Positions 1 through 9,404 of a stretch of 64,000 nucleotides of DNA are shown here, piece after piece (position 1 is the stretch's first letter; each line of letters opens with the position of its first letter). Source of the stretch: Nitrospira_E sp052156535. Its GTDB lineage: Bacteria > Nitrospirota > Nitrospiria > Nitrospirales > UBA8639. The notes under the pieces were generated by a model. It worked only from the letters and a program-made list of their open reading frames with translations. It ran no database searches and had not been told where the DNA came from. Both the position numbers and the translations under genes were made by a program. The stretch lies in the NCBI RefSeq assembly GCF_052156535.1, contig NZ_JBQKUP010000037.1:124001-188000 (forward strand). Reading direction: 5' to 3'.

Positions 1-539
1 AGCAGACCGAAAAAGAAAGCCAGGACCGTTTGCTCCCAAAAGGTACCTTTCAATGCTATAGATAAGTGTGGCGGACGTACATGCATCAGGCCAGAAATTG
101 GGTAATAATGAACGACAATAGAAAGCAGACAGGAAAGCCAGAGCACTGACTCGCATATCCGTATGACCCCTTTAGGTTCCAAAAGACGAAGAGCCCGTTG
201 TCCAAGGTAAAAGGCGGCAGGATAGATAAAGAGATACTTAATAATGAATCCGTTCTCTTTATTTTTTGGGTAGAGGGAGACACTACTAATGGCCATGAAG
301 AGCAGGCCGAAAGAGAAGAGGATCAGCAGCATTCCCATTTGGGCCGTACGGCCCTGCAAGTCAGTAACTAGCAACACACAAAAGACAGCGACCAGAGCTA
401 TCTGACCAATACGAATCTCCATACCCAAAGATATCTTCGTCGACTGAAGCGACAACAGGAACAATACGATGAAGTAACACCCTATCCAGAAAGTTCTGGG
501 GCCTACCTGCACCGCTGGGGAAGGGATGGATCTAGTCAA
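1..539 (-). CDS. Partial multi-spanning membrane protein (O-antigen ligase/polymerase-like), cut by window edge
   Basis: An open minus-strand frame runs off the left edge, giving about 179 codons of the N-terminal part. At least four hydrophobic segments are visible: one around FWIGCYFIVLFLLSL, then IALVAVFCVLLV, MLLILFSFGLLFMAI and VLWLSCLLSIVV. The pattern and the neighbouring glycosyltransferases suggest a Wzy/WaaL-type O-antigen polymerase or ligase, but no signature motif lies in the visible part. The start is uncertain: TTG at 539, GTG at 512 or ATG at 422 are all in frame. The ATG would cut off the first membrane segment, so an upstream start is preferred. No good ribosome binding site decides it. 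The frame opens just after the stop codon of the DUF4838 gene, so the two are probably cotranscribed. Confidence 0.5.
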   Translation of the reverse strand, partial: MTRSIPSPAVQVGPRTFWIGCYFIVLFLLSLQSTKISLGMEIRIGQIALVAVFCVLLVTDLQGRTAQMGMLLILFSFGLLFMAISSVSLYPKNKENGFIIKYLFIYPAAFYLGQRALRLLEPKGVIRICESVLWLSCLLSIVVHYYPISGLMHVRPPHLSIALKGTFWEQTVLAFFFGL

Positions 540-590
540 TTTTTCGTGTCGCTGATTCGAAAGAAGTCTAAAAAAAGGGGATCTAAGCTT

Positions 591-2858
591 CTAATGATTC
601 GCACGCACTGCGAATATTCGATCAATATAGAAAGCTTTAGTGGAGTTAGATTTTGTTGGCGCCATCCAGATGTATTTACTTCTGTCCCTTGTCCATACTC
701 CAGGGAGTATTAATTCAAGATAGCCCTTGCCTACCATTTGATTCATTGTTATTTCCTGAGCCAGGCCAGGGTAGACCCCTGCCTTGAATGCGATATCGTT
801 TCCCTTTCCCAAACCTTCTTCTATTCGACCCCTGAAATACACTTTCCATTTACCTTCAGTTGGCAATTCACTTAAAGACAATTGTATTCCCCAAACATCG
901 CTACCTCCTGCCATTCGCACAGCTGATCCGTCGGATGCCATCGCATCAGGAACAAGCCTGGCATCCCCGGCAAGCCGAAAATTGATATCCTGGAAATCAA
1001 TACAATTCCCAGGCGAACGGTTCTTGCAGGCCTCTGGCGGCATCACTGAATTCCGTGGGAGTCTCAAAGTATCTATCAGCGCATCCATACCTGCCTGCTG
1101 CCCACCTTCTCGAAGGGACGTAATTTTTGCGTCCTTCAGATATCGTTTGAAGCGCGTATACCTCGTATCATAATCTTCTCGATTTCTGTCATATTTCTTC
1201 ACGGCGGTATTAAAACGTTCGTTGTTGACCAAAATTACATAGTCAATCCCAAGCCGTGCCGCTTGGACATGACGTAGAAATTTAACTTCATTCCGCACGG
1301 CATGTTCCGCCTTCTGAAAGATCTGGTCAGCTTGGACTAAAAAGTCCTGACTGAAGTAAGCCGCAGTCGGCGGAACTTTAACAGAAAGATGCATCGGATG
1401 TTCTTGAATCGATTTTTCCAATAGAGCAAGATAGTCTGCCATGAATTGGCTTGCAGGGCCGTAGTATCCAGTTAGGAATTGCTGAATTAAAACCTTCTCG
1501 TCTTGTTGGGGATTCCATAATAATTTTGAAAGTACCCATGCTCTCAACTCTGCGAATTCTCCCCCTCTGGTACCATAGCTGCCTTGCTCAAATACCCCCT
1601 TCACTTGTGGCCATTGAGACAAAATTTTCAAGTTTTTACCAAGTACTCCAAAATTGGGATGTGGCTGTATATAGCTGTTAAAATTAGTAATGTAGTCCCA
1701 GATGATGATTGAATCAGTTAGCTTGGCCCAGCCTTCTAAGTCATGAAGAAAATCACGATTTCCTGCACTGTCGAGGGGTTTTGAAAAATCCACCTCAATA
1801 TTAGCGAGCATGATTCCCATGTTTATGGGTAACTTAATATTAATGGGTGGTTTGCGAGACCATGTATAGGCTAATGCTAAAACGGTCACTTGCGGATATT
1901 CTTCTCTTACCGCATCGGCGATAACACGCACAAAATCGAAAAAGGCTGTTCCGGGCGCACGTCCAGCATCAATCAGCGCCTTGTCCTCATCTTCGTTGTA
2001 GTAGGAGTCGATGTCAGCAGGCGAGATCAGGAGAAAGTAGGGTTCTTGTGGCCAGCGGCCTAACTTTCGGTGCACCGCCTCAATGGCCTTGGCCCGGACC
2101 GAGGCCTTACCGAAACGAAGCTGGCCTTCACCGAAAAATTCTGGATGACTTCGGCCATATTTGGAGCGGCTGATCAGCTCGTGCACTCCAACTGGACGAA
2201 TGTTTGATAAGGAACCAAATCTTTGCTCGTGTTGTCGTACCGCCCTATGCCCAAACTGACCGTTCATCCGGTTCCGCACGTAAAATTCGAGATTGTCGGC
2301 ATCTGCCGAGAAGACCTCTCTATGGACATACCGTGGAACTTGGAGGTCGAAGGTAGAAGGAATTGTGACTTTGGCGCGATAAGGTATGACCATAAAGTCC
2401 GAAGAGTACCAACGACAGCTCAGATAGTTTTCCAAGAAATGGTAGACACCAAAGAGCAGCCCTTCAGGAGATTGACTCGTAATGATGAGGTCTTCACCTT
2501 TTGTCTGAATGAGAAAGCCATTGGACAGCAAATCTTTAGAAGCAGGCTCCATCACAGATCGAGGAGCTCCGGCCATGCGACTACCCAGCATAACGAACGG
2601 GTCAGGAGACAACCCATCAACCTCTTTGATCTGAAATTTCGCACCCGCAACCTTGCCTAGATAGGTTGCAAGTTCCTTTGCAGCATACCGCTCGGCCGGA
2701 GTAGCAGAGGCACTCACGAATATTTCGTACTTAGTCGTTCCATGGTCCGCAAGGACAAGTTCTTTGTCGGAGGCACCAGAAAATCCTGAACAGATGAATG
2801 AGGCAAGCAACGCGATGAAAACTGAGATACCATATCGGTAACCGTTGAAAAAGTTCAT
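591..2858 (-). CDS. Secreted DUF4838 domain protein (glycoside-hydrolase-like)
   Basis: A 755-residue protein with an N-terminal signal peptide (hydrophobic stretch about residues 10-28, ending near FSGAS). Next comes an alpha-glucuronidase-N-like region (about 35-150, with AAKELATYLGK and GVYHFLENYLSCRW) and a DUF4838 core (about 170-480). The C-terminal part may be a carbohydrate-binding beta domain. DUF4838 proteins are found in polysaccharide clusters and are thought to be glycoside-hydrolase-like; no substrate can be assigned here. Its start overlaps the stop of the upstream GT2 gene by 4 bases (ATGA type), implying translational coupling. Together with the polymerase-like gene downstream it suggests a role in surface glycan synthesis or trimming in the periplasm. 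Confidence 0.75.
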   Translation of the reverse strand: MNFFNGYRYGISVFIALLASFICSGFSGASDKELVLADHGTTKYEIFVSASATPAERYAAKELATYLGKVAGAKFQIKEVDGLSPDPFVMLGSRMAGAPRSVMEPASKDLLSNGFLIQTKGEDLIITSQSPEGLLFGVYHFLENYLSCRWYSSDFMVIPYRAKVTIPSTFDLQVPRYVHREVFSADADNLEFYVRNRMNGQFGHRAVRQHEQRFGSLSNIRPVGVHELISRSKYGRSHPEFFGEGQLRFGKASVRAKAIEAVHRKLGRWPQEPYFLLISPADIDSYYNEDEDKALIDAGRAPGTAFFDFVRVIADAVREEYPQVTVLALAYTWSRKPPINIKLPINMGIMLANIEVDFSKPLDSAGNRDFLHDLEGWAKLTDSIIIWDYITNFNSYIQPHPNFGVLGKNLKILSQWPQVKGVFEQGSYGTRGGEFAELRAWVLSKLLWNPQQDEKVLIQQFLTGYYGPASQFMADYLALLEKSIQEHPMHLSVKVPPTAAYFSQDFLVQADQIFQKAEHAVRNEVKFLRHVQAARLGIDYVILVNNERFNTAVKKYDRNREDYDTRYTRFKRYLKDAKITSLREGGQQAGMDALIDTLRLPRNSVMPPEACKNRSPGNCIDFQDINFRLAGDARLVPDAMASDGSAVRMAGGSDVWGIQLSLSELPTEGKWKVYFRGRIEEGLGKGNDIAFKAGVYPGLAQEITMNQMVGKGYLELILPGVWTRDRSKYIWMAPTKSNSTKAFYIDRIFAVRANH

Positions 2859-3928
2859 GCCTTCTTACCAAAAATTGACGATAATTCCCACTTGCCGAAC
2901 ATTAACTGGATAATAGGGAAAACCCTTTTAATTTGTCCTCGCCTGATTCTATTCAGGACCACTCCTACCATCCCTATCCAGACGCTTGGGAAAGCCACAA
3001 TAGCGTGTTTGTAAGTAAAATACAGCCGATTTCTCAGGGCAAGAAAATCTATGGCTTCACTTGGGACTTTTTGAGAATTAATCGTTCCTCCTCCCTTGTG
3101 GTACACAAGACTCTTGGGTGCATAGGCCAGAGAATAGCTGCTGCGGCTCCGAAAAACCCAATCAAGCTCTTCGAAATAGAGAAAATACTCTTCGCTCAAC
3201 AGCCCAATATCACAAAGGAATTGGCGCGAAACCAACATTGATGCACCCAAGACATAAGACATTTGTTTTTCTACAGATTCTGATCTAGGCAACTTGCTGA
3301 TCGATTGATATTCGCCAATTGGTTCTATTGTGCCAATCCATTTGTTATATCGTACGCCTCCTAACGCCTGGACTCGATCCGGTTCATCGTACGACAGCAG
3401 AGTCGACCCACAAATTCCAGCACCAGGCCTCTTTTTCATATGACCAACTAGTTCGGATAAGGAATCCTTGGATACGACCGTGTCGTTGTTGAGTAACCAC
3501 ACATAGTCAAAATTAGCCCGCTCAAGAGCATGACACATGGCCACATTACAGCCTCCGGCAAAACCGAGGTTCTTGCCTGTTTGTATGAGAATTAACCGTG
3601 CGGTGCTGTCGCCAACCTTCCCTCCGGATTCCGCCGTAAAGCGATCATAGAAAACATATTTCACAGGCTTCTCTATTGGTGGAAAGGAGAAAGCTCGCAA
3701 CTTGGGATTTCCGGATTTTAGGATATCCAAACGCCCTTCTGCCCAGGCTTTAATGTTCTCCATTGATCCGTCGCTGGAACCATTGTCACAAACAATAACC
3801 TGATAACTCTGGTAGTCCAAACGAAAGACACTCTCCAAACATTCAAGCGTTTCGGGTCCGCTATTCCAATTTACTATAGCGACACAAACATGAGGTACTG
3901 TGCATGCCTTATCGTGCAAAATATCCAA
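2855..3928 (-). CDS. Family 2 glycosyltransferase (rhamnosyltransferase-like)
   Basis: A 357-residue GT-A fold enzyme. The N-terminus shows the nucleotide-sugar binding start VAIVNWNSG, followed by VIVCDNGSSDGS. The acidic metal-binding motif appears in YVWLLNNDTVV. The acceptor-side motif FFEELDW-like is seen as YFEELDWVFRSR. The C-terminus has a hydrophobic segment near FPSVWIGMVGVVL that may anchor it to the membrane. Such enzymes transfer a sugar such as rhamnose from a nucleotide donor to a lipid-linked glycan at the cytoplasmic face. It is coupled by a 4-base overlap to the DUF4838 gene, consistent with one glycan assembly operon. The donor and linkage cannot be read from sequence. Confidence 0.88.
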   Translation of the reverse strand: MDILHDKACTVPHVCVAIVNWNSGPETLECLESVFRLDYQSYQVIVCDNGSSDGSMENIKAWAEGRLDILKSGNPKLRAFSFPPIEKPVKYVFYDRFTAESGGKVGDSTARLILIQTGKNLGFAGGCNVAMCHALERANFDYVWLLNNDTVVSKDSLSELVGHMKKRPGAGICGSTLLSYDEPDRVQALGGVRYNKWIGTIEPIGEYQSISKLPRSESVEKQMSYVLGASMLVSRQFLCDIGLLSEEYFLYFEELDWVFRSRSSYSLAYAPKSLVYHKGGGTINSQKVPSEAIDFLALRNRLYFTYKHAIVAFPSVWIGMVGVVLNRIRRGQIKRVFPIIQLMFGKWELSSIFGKKA

Positions 3929-4649
3929 GTTCTCAAATCTCCTATAGACAATCGCATTCTTTTTGGGCCTATATGCGATACCTCTTTAAATAAATATTAT
4001 GCTCAGCCTTACGTCTGTTGATTTATTGAGCGCGGGGTCGCACGGCCACACAGAACTCTACCAAAATCCGATGACGATCTTTTACACAGAATTGAAACTC
4101 AAGGTAAATTTTCATTCCCTGCAAGAAACACAAGAACTTTTTTCTTTGGTTTCTCTATACCGACAGTCCTTCCTTGTCTTACTTGAAAGGACATGCAACC
4201 ATACCTTCCACAATATATTGCGTGATCGCCTCAATACCAGATGGGAGGAATGCAAACGCCCACCAAGCTGCGCCCTCTGAAATGATATTTTCAGATCAAA
4301 TATTTTGCGGCTGCCGACGGTTGGAATTATAGAAGGTAGCAAAATAGTTGAAGATATCCTCGGGAATCCTCGCCTCTATGAGGTTTTCCCACTCTCTCCT
4401 ACGTCAGAAAGTTGAGTTGGACCTACGAATAGAAACCGTTTTTATCTCAGCTTCTTACTTGCTCTAAGAGTCTTGTTCTGGAATTTTTGGTTTTCCTGCT
4501 ACGATCTTTTCCCCACCCGACTTGCCCCACATTGGAGGGACAAGCTTCATTTAGGAGGAAAATTATTACTTACCCCTATTGGTGAGACCACGATAGATTT
4601 CCTATTTTTTTCAGCATGCGTTAAATCCGATCAGATTAATTAGGATCAG
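3929..4649. other. Intergenic, no gene supported
   Basis: About 720 bases between the glycosyltransferase start and the MraY-like gene stop. Short open frames on both strands (for example 3999-4280 plus and 4112-4342 minus) have no recognisable motif or ribosome binding site. It must contain the promoter of the GT2-DUF4838 operon and the end of the MraY-like transcript, but I could not place either. Confidence 0.5.
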
Positions 4650-6281
4650 TTAGTACCATCCCTGAAGACCAAAGCCTAACAGGACAGCTCCTGACAGGTA
4701 TCCTAGTTGGCGCGTCCTGCTGGAATACGCCTGAAGCAGAAATTCGCAGGCAAAGAATAAGACAATAAGTTTTGCTATCATGGAACCCAGCTCGACCTGC
4801 CCCAGCTGAATTCCCAGGAGAAATGGCATAACCAACGCCAAAAAGAGAAGTAAATAATCCATGGGAGTGGCCTGAAACCCATGGCCTTTATTTAAATGGA
4901 TGTTCAGAAGCAGCAAGAGAACCAGAATCCCAAAAAAAATTTGATACACGAGAGCTACCTCACTTCCCACTCCCAGGAGGGAGTTTTCAACGAGATAGAG
5001 CACAAGGGTGGATCCCAGGAAGAGGCTCAGTCTTGTGATGGCGAGAACGACTTTGGGATTGCCCAGCATCCTAAGAAAGACCGTTAGCACAAGTCCCAGT
5101 GCGAGGTACGAGACTGCCAGAGGCGTTGTGTGGGGAAGAAGCATTCCCAAGAAGAGGAAACCTACGACGCCTATCGTAAGGCCGTACAAACATGTTTGAG
5201 AAAACCACGGTACCAATTGGAACCTGGACTGCCAATACAAAGCTCTGACTCTCCATATCTTGATACCATCCAGCAGTCTCCCGGTAGAAAAAATGTAATA
5301 GAAGGCCCCCATCGCAGCCAGGATGAGTAGATATAGACTCGCAAGAACAACCCCGGAGCTCGATTGACAGGCATAGGCCAACCCCACCAGACAAATTTGT
5401 AAGAAGTAGATGAAGAGCACCACATGATCATGCGAGAACCCCAGCCTTAAAAGCTTGTGATGCAGGTGCTCTTGATCCGGGTAAAAAGGCGACCTCCCTT
5501 CGAGGATCCGTTGCGTAGCCACTGCCACCAGATCTAACAAGGGCACACCGATACAAAACAGCACCAACACCGGACTGACCGAGGACCGTCCTGGCTGGGT
5601 TAAAAGCAGTGCGGTTGTTCCGAGGGCAAACCCTAAAAATTGGCTTCCACCGTCCCCCATGAACACGCGAGCCGGAAAAGTATTAAATCGCAAAAATCCA
5701 AGTAGTCCCCCTATAACCGGAACCGTCAATAAAAGCACAAGGTGGTCTTCCAGATGATACGCGATGAACACGATCAGGCCAAAACTCAAAAGGGAGAGGC
5801 CGCCCGCTAGGCCATCAAGTCCATCTGACAGGTTCATCGCGTTTGTCACCGCGACAAGCAGAATCATGGTTAGGGAAATCGCCAACCAGTCTGGAAATTC
5901 AAAACCTAAGATCATCGAAAACGGCTGCCAGGAGAGTTGACTGTAGGTTGCAACCACACCGGCTGCCAAAAATTGCCCACCGAATTTATACCGGACCTGA
6001 AGATCCCAAAAATCATCCAGGCTGCCCATACTCACAATAATGATTGATGCGCCAATCACCCCGATCACAACGTCATATTTTGGAATCCAAAAACCTATGG
6101 AGACTAACGCGCCCACCGCAAAAGCAATGCCCCCGACTCTGGCAATGGGTTGCTTATGAACTTTTCGATGCCCAGGCTGATCCAACAAGTCAAACCGTCT
6201 GGCTCCCAACATTAAACAAGGAGTCAAGATGGTCCCAATAAGAAGGGACAGCAGGAAGGCATAGAATAATACTTCTACCAT
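4650..6281 (-). CDS. WecA/MraY-type undecaprenyl-phosphate sugar-1-phosphate transferase with membrane extension
   Basis: A 543-residue integral membrane enzyme. The first 340 or so residues form the family 4 phosphosugar transferase: VHKQPIARVGG near residue 42, the catalytic region NAMNLSDGLDGLAGG near 147, the acidic loop RVFMGDGGSQF near 205, and the substrate-recognition loop DQEHLHHKLLRLG near 270. It should attach a sugar-1-phosphate (often GlcNAc-1-P) to undecaprenyl phosphate, starting a surface glycan. Family members are usually 330-370 residues. Here about 190 further residues contain five or so predicted membrane helices (for example LIVLFFACEFLLQAY) with no recognised domain. Specificity for GlcNAc or another sugar is not certain. 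Confidence 0.88.
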   Translation of the reverse strand: MVEVLFYAFLLSLLIGTILTPCLMLGARRFDLLDQPGHRKVHKQPIARVGGIAFAVGALVSIGFWIPKYDVVIGVIGASIIIVSMGSLDDFWDLQVRYKFGGQFLAAGVVATYSQLSWQPFSMILGFEFPDWLAISLTMILLVAVTNAMNLSDGLDGLAGGLSLLSFGLIVFIAYHLEDHLVLLLTVPVIGGLLGFLRFNTFPARVFMGDGGSQFLGFALGTTALLLTQPGRSSVSPVLVLFCIGVPLLDLVAVATQRILEGRSPFYPDQEHLHHKLLRLGFSHDHVVLFIYFLQICLVGLAYACQSSSGVVLASLYLLILAAMGAFYYIFSTGRLLDGIKIWRVRALYWQSRFQLVPWFSQTCLYGLTIGVVGFLFLGMLLPHTTPLAVSYLALGLVLTVFLRMLGNPKVVLAITRLSLFLGSTLVLYLVENSLLGVGSEVALVYQIFFGILVLLLLLNIHLNKGHGFQATPMDYLLLFLALVMPFLLGIQLGQVELGSMIAKLIVLFFACEFLLQAYSSRTRQLGYLSGAVLLGFGLQGWY

Positions 6282-7027
6282 TTAGAGGGAACCGGAAAAA
6301 CCATCCTTGAACCCTGTGGTCAAGAAGGGTAAATTGGCATGCATTTTAGTAAAGGTGAACAAGTAGCACACTTCAGCTATTTCAGCAGAATTGTTCAGCG
6401 AAAATGAGAGTTGGACTGACAAAAGCGGTCCATTAACCGATCCTTATCATCCACAACTGAAACAAAAAACTATTTAAGAATCAATTTGAGAAAACCTAAT
6501 TTAGGGCCTGTTCATAAAAAACCAGGTCAAATCTGCGGAATGAATGGAGGGGATAAATGGAAAGAATTAAATACATAAAAATAAAAAATTTATTCCGCCA
6601 GACCCATGAACTAGAAATTTAATATCTGATGTCTGTTTCGGAAAATACAAAATTTTATATATTAAATACATGAAAAGCAAATGAGAACTTTCCTGTTAAC
6701 CTCACTAAATATCATACGTATTTAAAGAAACAATTGCCATTATTTCATTTTTTAATAAGGGGTTTTTGTCAATCCATCTTGAGGGTGAAAGAAACGTTAA
6801 CAAATTCATTGCTGCCGAAATTTTACCAAAATCAGCTTGTTGTAGACTGAGTAAAGCCCCTTCTGACAAGTACCCCAAATGACTCACGTAGGTTGAAAAG
6901 GACCTGGAGAATTAATTCACAATCTCTATCAATTGTTACTCAAGTTCCTTCGAAGACATCCACTTCACTCGCCAGGGCCATTCGTTTAAAACCCCCAAAC
7001 CGGCAGAGCATCGCTTTGCTGCCCCGT
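6282..7027. other. AT-rich intergenic region, no gene supported
   Basis: About 745 bases, AT-rich especially around 6540-6720, between the Wzz-like stop and the MraY-like start. The minus-strand frame 6705-6887 has no motif. Promoter elements for the MraY-like gene probably lie near 6300-6500, but no clear -35/-10 pair was identified. Confidence 0.45.
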
Positions 7028-8518
7028 TTAGCTTTTATAACTAATGCTGGTAAGAACCGGGATCCCTTGCTCAAGGGCGGCCTGTTCCGGTCTTATATAA
7101 CTAGTTTTGAGCAATTCCGAGACAAACGCCCACGCCATTCCGCTTAGCATCCCCAATCCCATTCCAAGAGCAAAGATCAGGAGTTTTCTGGGTTTAATCG
7201 GTGCAATAGGGATTGAGGCCGCTTGTATCACACTTACATTGGCAATTTGTCTGTCATCCATTTGCCTAGAGACATTAGCCATTTCAAGTTTTCCCACATA
7301 CATTTTTACATTCTCGCGGTCTTTGTCGACTTCACGTTGAAGCCCATCAAACTGTTTTTCTAATCGATTAAGGCGTGCAATTTGACGGGCAATTTCCTCT
7401 ATTTGTCTCTGGATAACTCCTCCCTTAGTTTTGAGAGAAGTTAATTCTGATTCTGTGTTTAGAAGCTCCAACTGAAGGTCTTGATAAACAGGATTTCTAA
7501 TAGTAGTCACCTGATCATCTTTAATTTGAGCTTCTTGCTCATTAATATAAGCCTGAATTCGAGCTATTTCTTCACGAATATCAGTAACCATTCGACTGTG
7601 CTCTTCGTATTTACCTAATAAATGGTGTTCTTTTCGCCGAAGATCCAGCAACTCCTGTCGGGTAGCATCAACGATCTGGTCCTTCTGTTCCTTTTCTGTC
7701 CACATTGGAATGTACTCAGGAATATCCTTCAACTGTCTCCTCAGTGAATGTATTTTCGAACCCGATCCTTGTATTTCATCTTCGTTAAATTTTAACCTAC
7801 TGTCGAAATTTTGCCGTTGATCAAGGAGGAGTTTCCGTTGATCCGAAATTGATGAAATCTCATGCTCTTGCTTGAATTCCTGCAGAGTGGTCTCTGATTG
7901 TTCTAACTTTTTACGAAAAACTTCAACCTGCTCCTTTAAAAATGAGGCCTGTGGGTTACTGAAAATGGCAAGATGTTTCTCTTTCCAAAGTTCACTGAGT
8001 AAGTTGAGCGCACGTGCTGCAACTTCGGGATCGTGGTGTTCGAAGGTTAAATTTATTACATTCGATTTCCCAGATTGAGTAACAGTTAAATTGTTTTGAA
8101 AGCGTCCCTGGGCCGTCTCCAGGGGCGAATTAGTTAAAAATTCATTTTCTAAAATATCAGGATATATGGTGCCGACTCCAAGTACTTCCAAAACTCTCAA
8201 TCTAAGATCTCGGGTCGTCAGTATTTCGATTTCTGGAGCAATGAGTGCCTGAAGATCAAAAGCCACTTTCTGAGATTGATCCCCTACTTCCGAGTTGTAA
8301 ATATGCTCTCTTCCAATTTTAACCATGAGACTTGCCTCGGCTTGATAAATTGGCGTCATCTTCATCGGAACAAGAAGGGAAAGAATCGTAAATAATAGGA
8401 AAATCGCGATTATCACCCGTTGATGCTTAAAAAGAACCGTGAGAATATCCCGTATTCTCAAAAAGTCACTTTCGTAAATGAGTCCTGATGGTTGAGCGGA
8501 AGGGTTATTCATGTTCAA
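7028..8518 (-). CDS. Wzz/GumC-type polysaccharide chain-length or export protein
   Basis: A 496-residue protein with the polysaccharide co-polymerase layout. A cytoplasmic N-terminus is followed by a membrane helix (about 35-55, VIIAIFLLFTILSLLV) and a Wzz domain (MTPIYQAEASLMVKIG). A long periplasmic coiled-coil region (about 180-420, rich in K, E, Q, R) leads to a second membrane helix near LLIFALGMGLGMLSGMAWAF. No kinase domain is attached; the ATPase partner is the separate upstream gene 8597-9343, the usual split arrangement. It should control chain length or export of an exopolysaccharide. It is probably cotranscribed with the CpsD-like and ExeA-like genes, with gaps of only 78 and 61 bases. 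Confidence 0.88.
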   Translation of the reverse strand: MNMNNPSAQPSGLIYESDFLRIRDILTVLFKHQRVIIAIFLLFTILSLLVPMKMTPIYQAEASLMVKIGREHIYNSEVGDQSQKVAFDLQALIAPEIEILTTRDLRLRVLEVLGVGTIYPDILENEFLTNSPLETAQGRFQNNLTVTQSGKSNVINLTFEHHDPEVAARALNLLSELWKEKHLAIFSNPQASFLKEQVEVFRKKLEQSETTLQEFKQEHEISSISDQRKLLLDQRQNFDSRLKFNEDEIQGSGSKIHSLRRQLKDIPEYIPMWTEKEQKDQIVDATRQELLDLRRKEHHLLGKYEEHSRMVTDIREEIARIQAYINEQEAQIKDDQVTTIRNPVYQDLQLELLNTESELTSLKTKGGVIQRQIEEIARQIARLNRLEKQFDGLQREVDKDRENVKMYVGKLEMANVSRQMDDRQIANVSVIQAASIPIAPIKPRKLLIFALGMGLGMLSGMAWAFVSELLKTSYIRPEQAALEQGIPVLTSISYKS

Positions 8519-8596
8519 TGCGAAGGGAGCTAGAGTAGTACTGGTTTAGCTATAAAGTAACACTTAGCCAATCATTTTTACCGAAATGATAGGGGT

Positions 8597-9343
8597 TCAT
8601 AGTCGCCTATAAATCCACTTGGGAATGTAATGATGTTGTTTATTGAAGACCATGCCAAGGAGATTTCCACCATTCTGCACAATCCGGTCTTTAAGGTGAG
8701 AGATCACCTTGGCACGGGTTTTTTCTGCTTCCACCACCATCACCACTCCATCAGCGGCCGCACACAATTCCAAGCCCTCATCAGAGATATCGATCGGTGC
8801 GGTATCGATGATAATCATGTCAAACTGTTTTCGTATATGGGTCCATAAATCTTGCTTGCCTGTTGTGACTTCATGATGAACGGTTTCTGAGGTATTTCCG
8901 GACAGCAAGGCAAGGAATAAACGGGAATGGAGAACAGGCGTGATGGCCTGATCTAAATCCCCCCCATTCCGCATGATATATTGCAAAGATGTTTTGGGAG
9001 GAATTCCAAAGAATTGATGTTGGGTTATTTTTTGAGAATCTCCATCCACCAACAATACGGACTTCCCCTGTTTTTCAACCAGGACTCTTCCGAACTCCTG
9101 AACAATGGTGGAGACCCCCTCCTGGTTCCTGCTACTGATAAATTGAACAATATTGTGATGGGGATCAGGAAAAAGTCCGGCAAGGCGTTGTTCCAGTTGC
9201 ACCATCTCTCGCCTCATTTTTAGAGGAGGTAAATTGGAAACGACGACCGGTTGCGAACGTGGGCGTTCTTCTATCGGATGGATCTTGATGACTTCACGTT
9301 GATTTTCGTAGGCCTGTTGCAAGGCCTCGTATACTTTACTCAT
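8597..9343 (-). CDS. CpsD/CapB-like ATPase with altered P-loop
   Basis: A 248-residue MinD/BY-kinase-fold protein. The hydrophobic Walker A' strand VLLVDGD (Asp100, Asp102) and the Walker B-like MIIIDTAP (Asp180) are present. The Walker A loop reads SRNQEGVSTI (about 71-80), with valine where active bacterial tyrosine kinases have the lysine of GEGKST. There is no C-terminal tyrosine cluster. Family knowledge says these ATPases pair with Wzz/GumC proteins to control polymer length. The altered loop suggests weak or no kinase activity here. It sits directly upstream of its likely partner (7028-8518) and downstream of the ExeA-like gene. Confidence 0.82.
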   Translation of the reverse strand: MSKVYEALQQAYENQREVIKIHPIEERPRSQPVVVSNLPPLKMRREMVQLEQRLAGLFPDPHHNIVQFISSRNQEGVSTIVQEFGRVLVEKQGKSVLLVDGDSQKITQHQFFGIPPKTSLQYIMRNGGDLDQAITPVLHSRLFLALLSGNTSETVHHEVTTGKQDLWTHIRKQFDMIIIDTAPIDISDEGLELCAAADGVVMVVEAEKTRAKVISHLKDRIVQNGGNLLGMVFNKQHHYIPKWIYRRL

Positions 9344-9404
9344 TTGGCGATTCTCATACAGAGTTATTCAAGGTTTTGCTACTTTGGCAAAATTACTTCA
9401 CCGT

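Noticed and set aside
784..1173. 129-residue plus-strand frame inside the DUF4838 gene
   Set aside because: It lies entirely opposite a clearly coding gene with a matching domain and has no motif.
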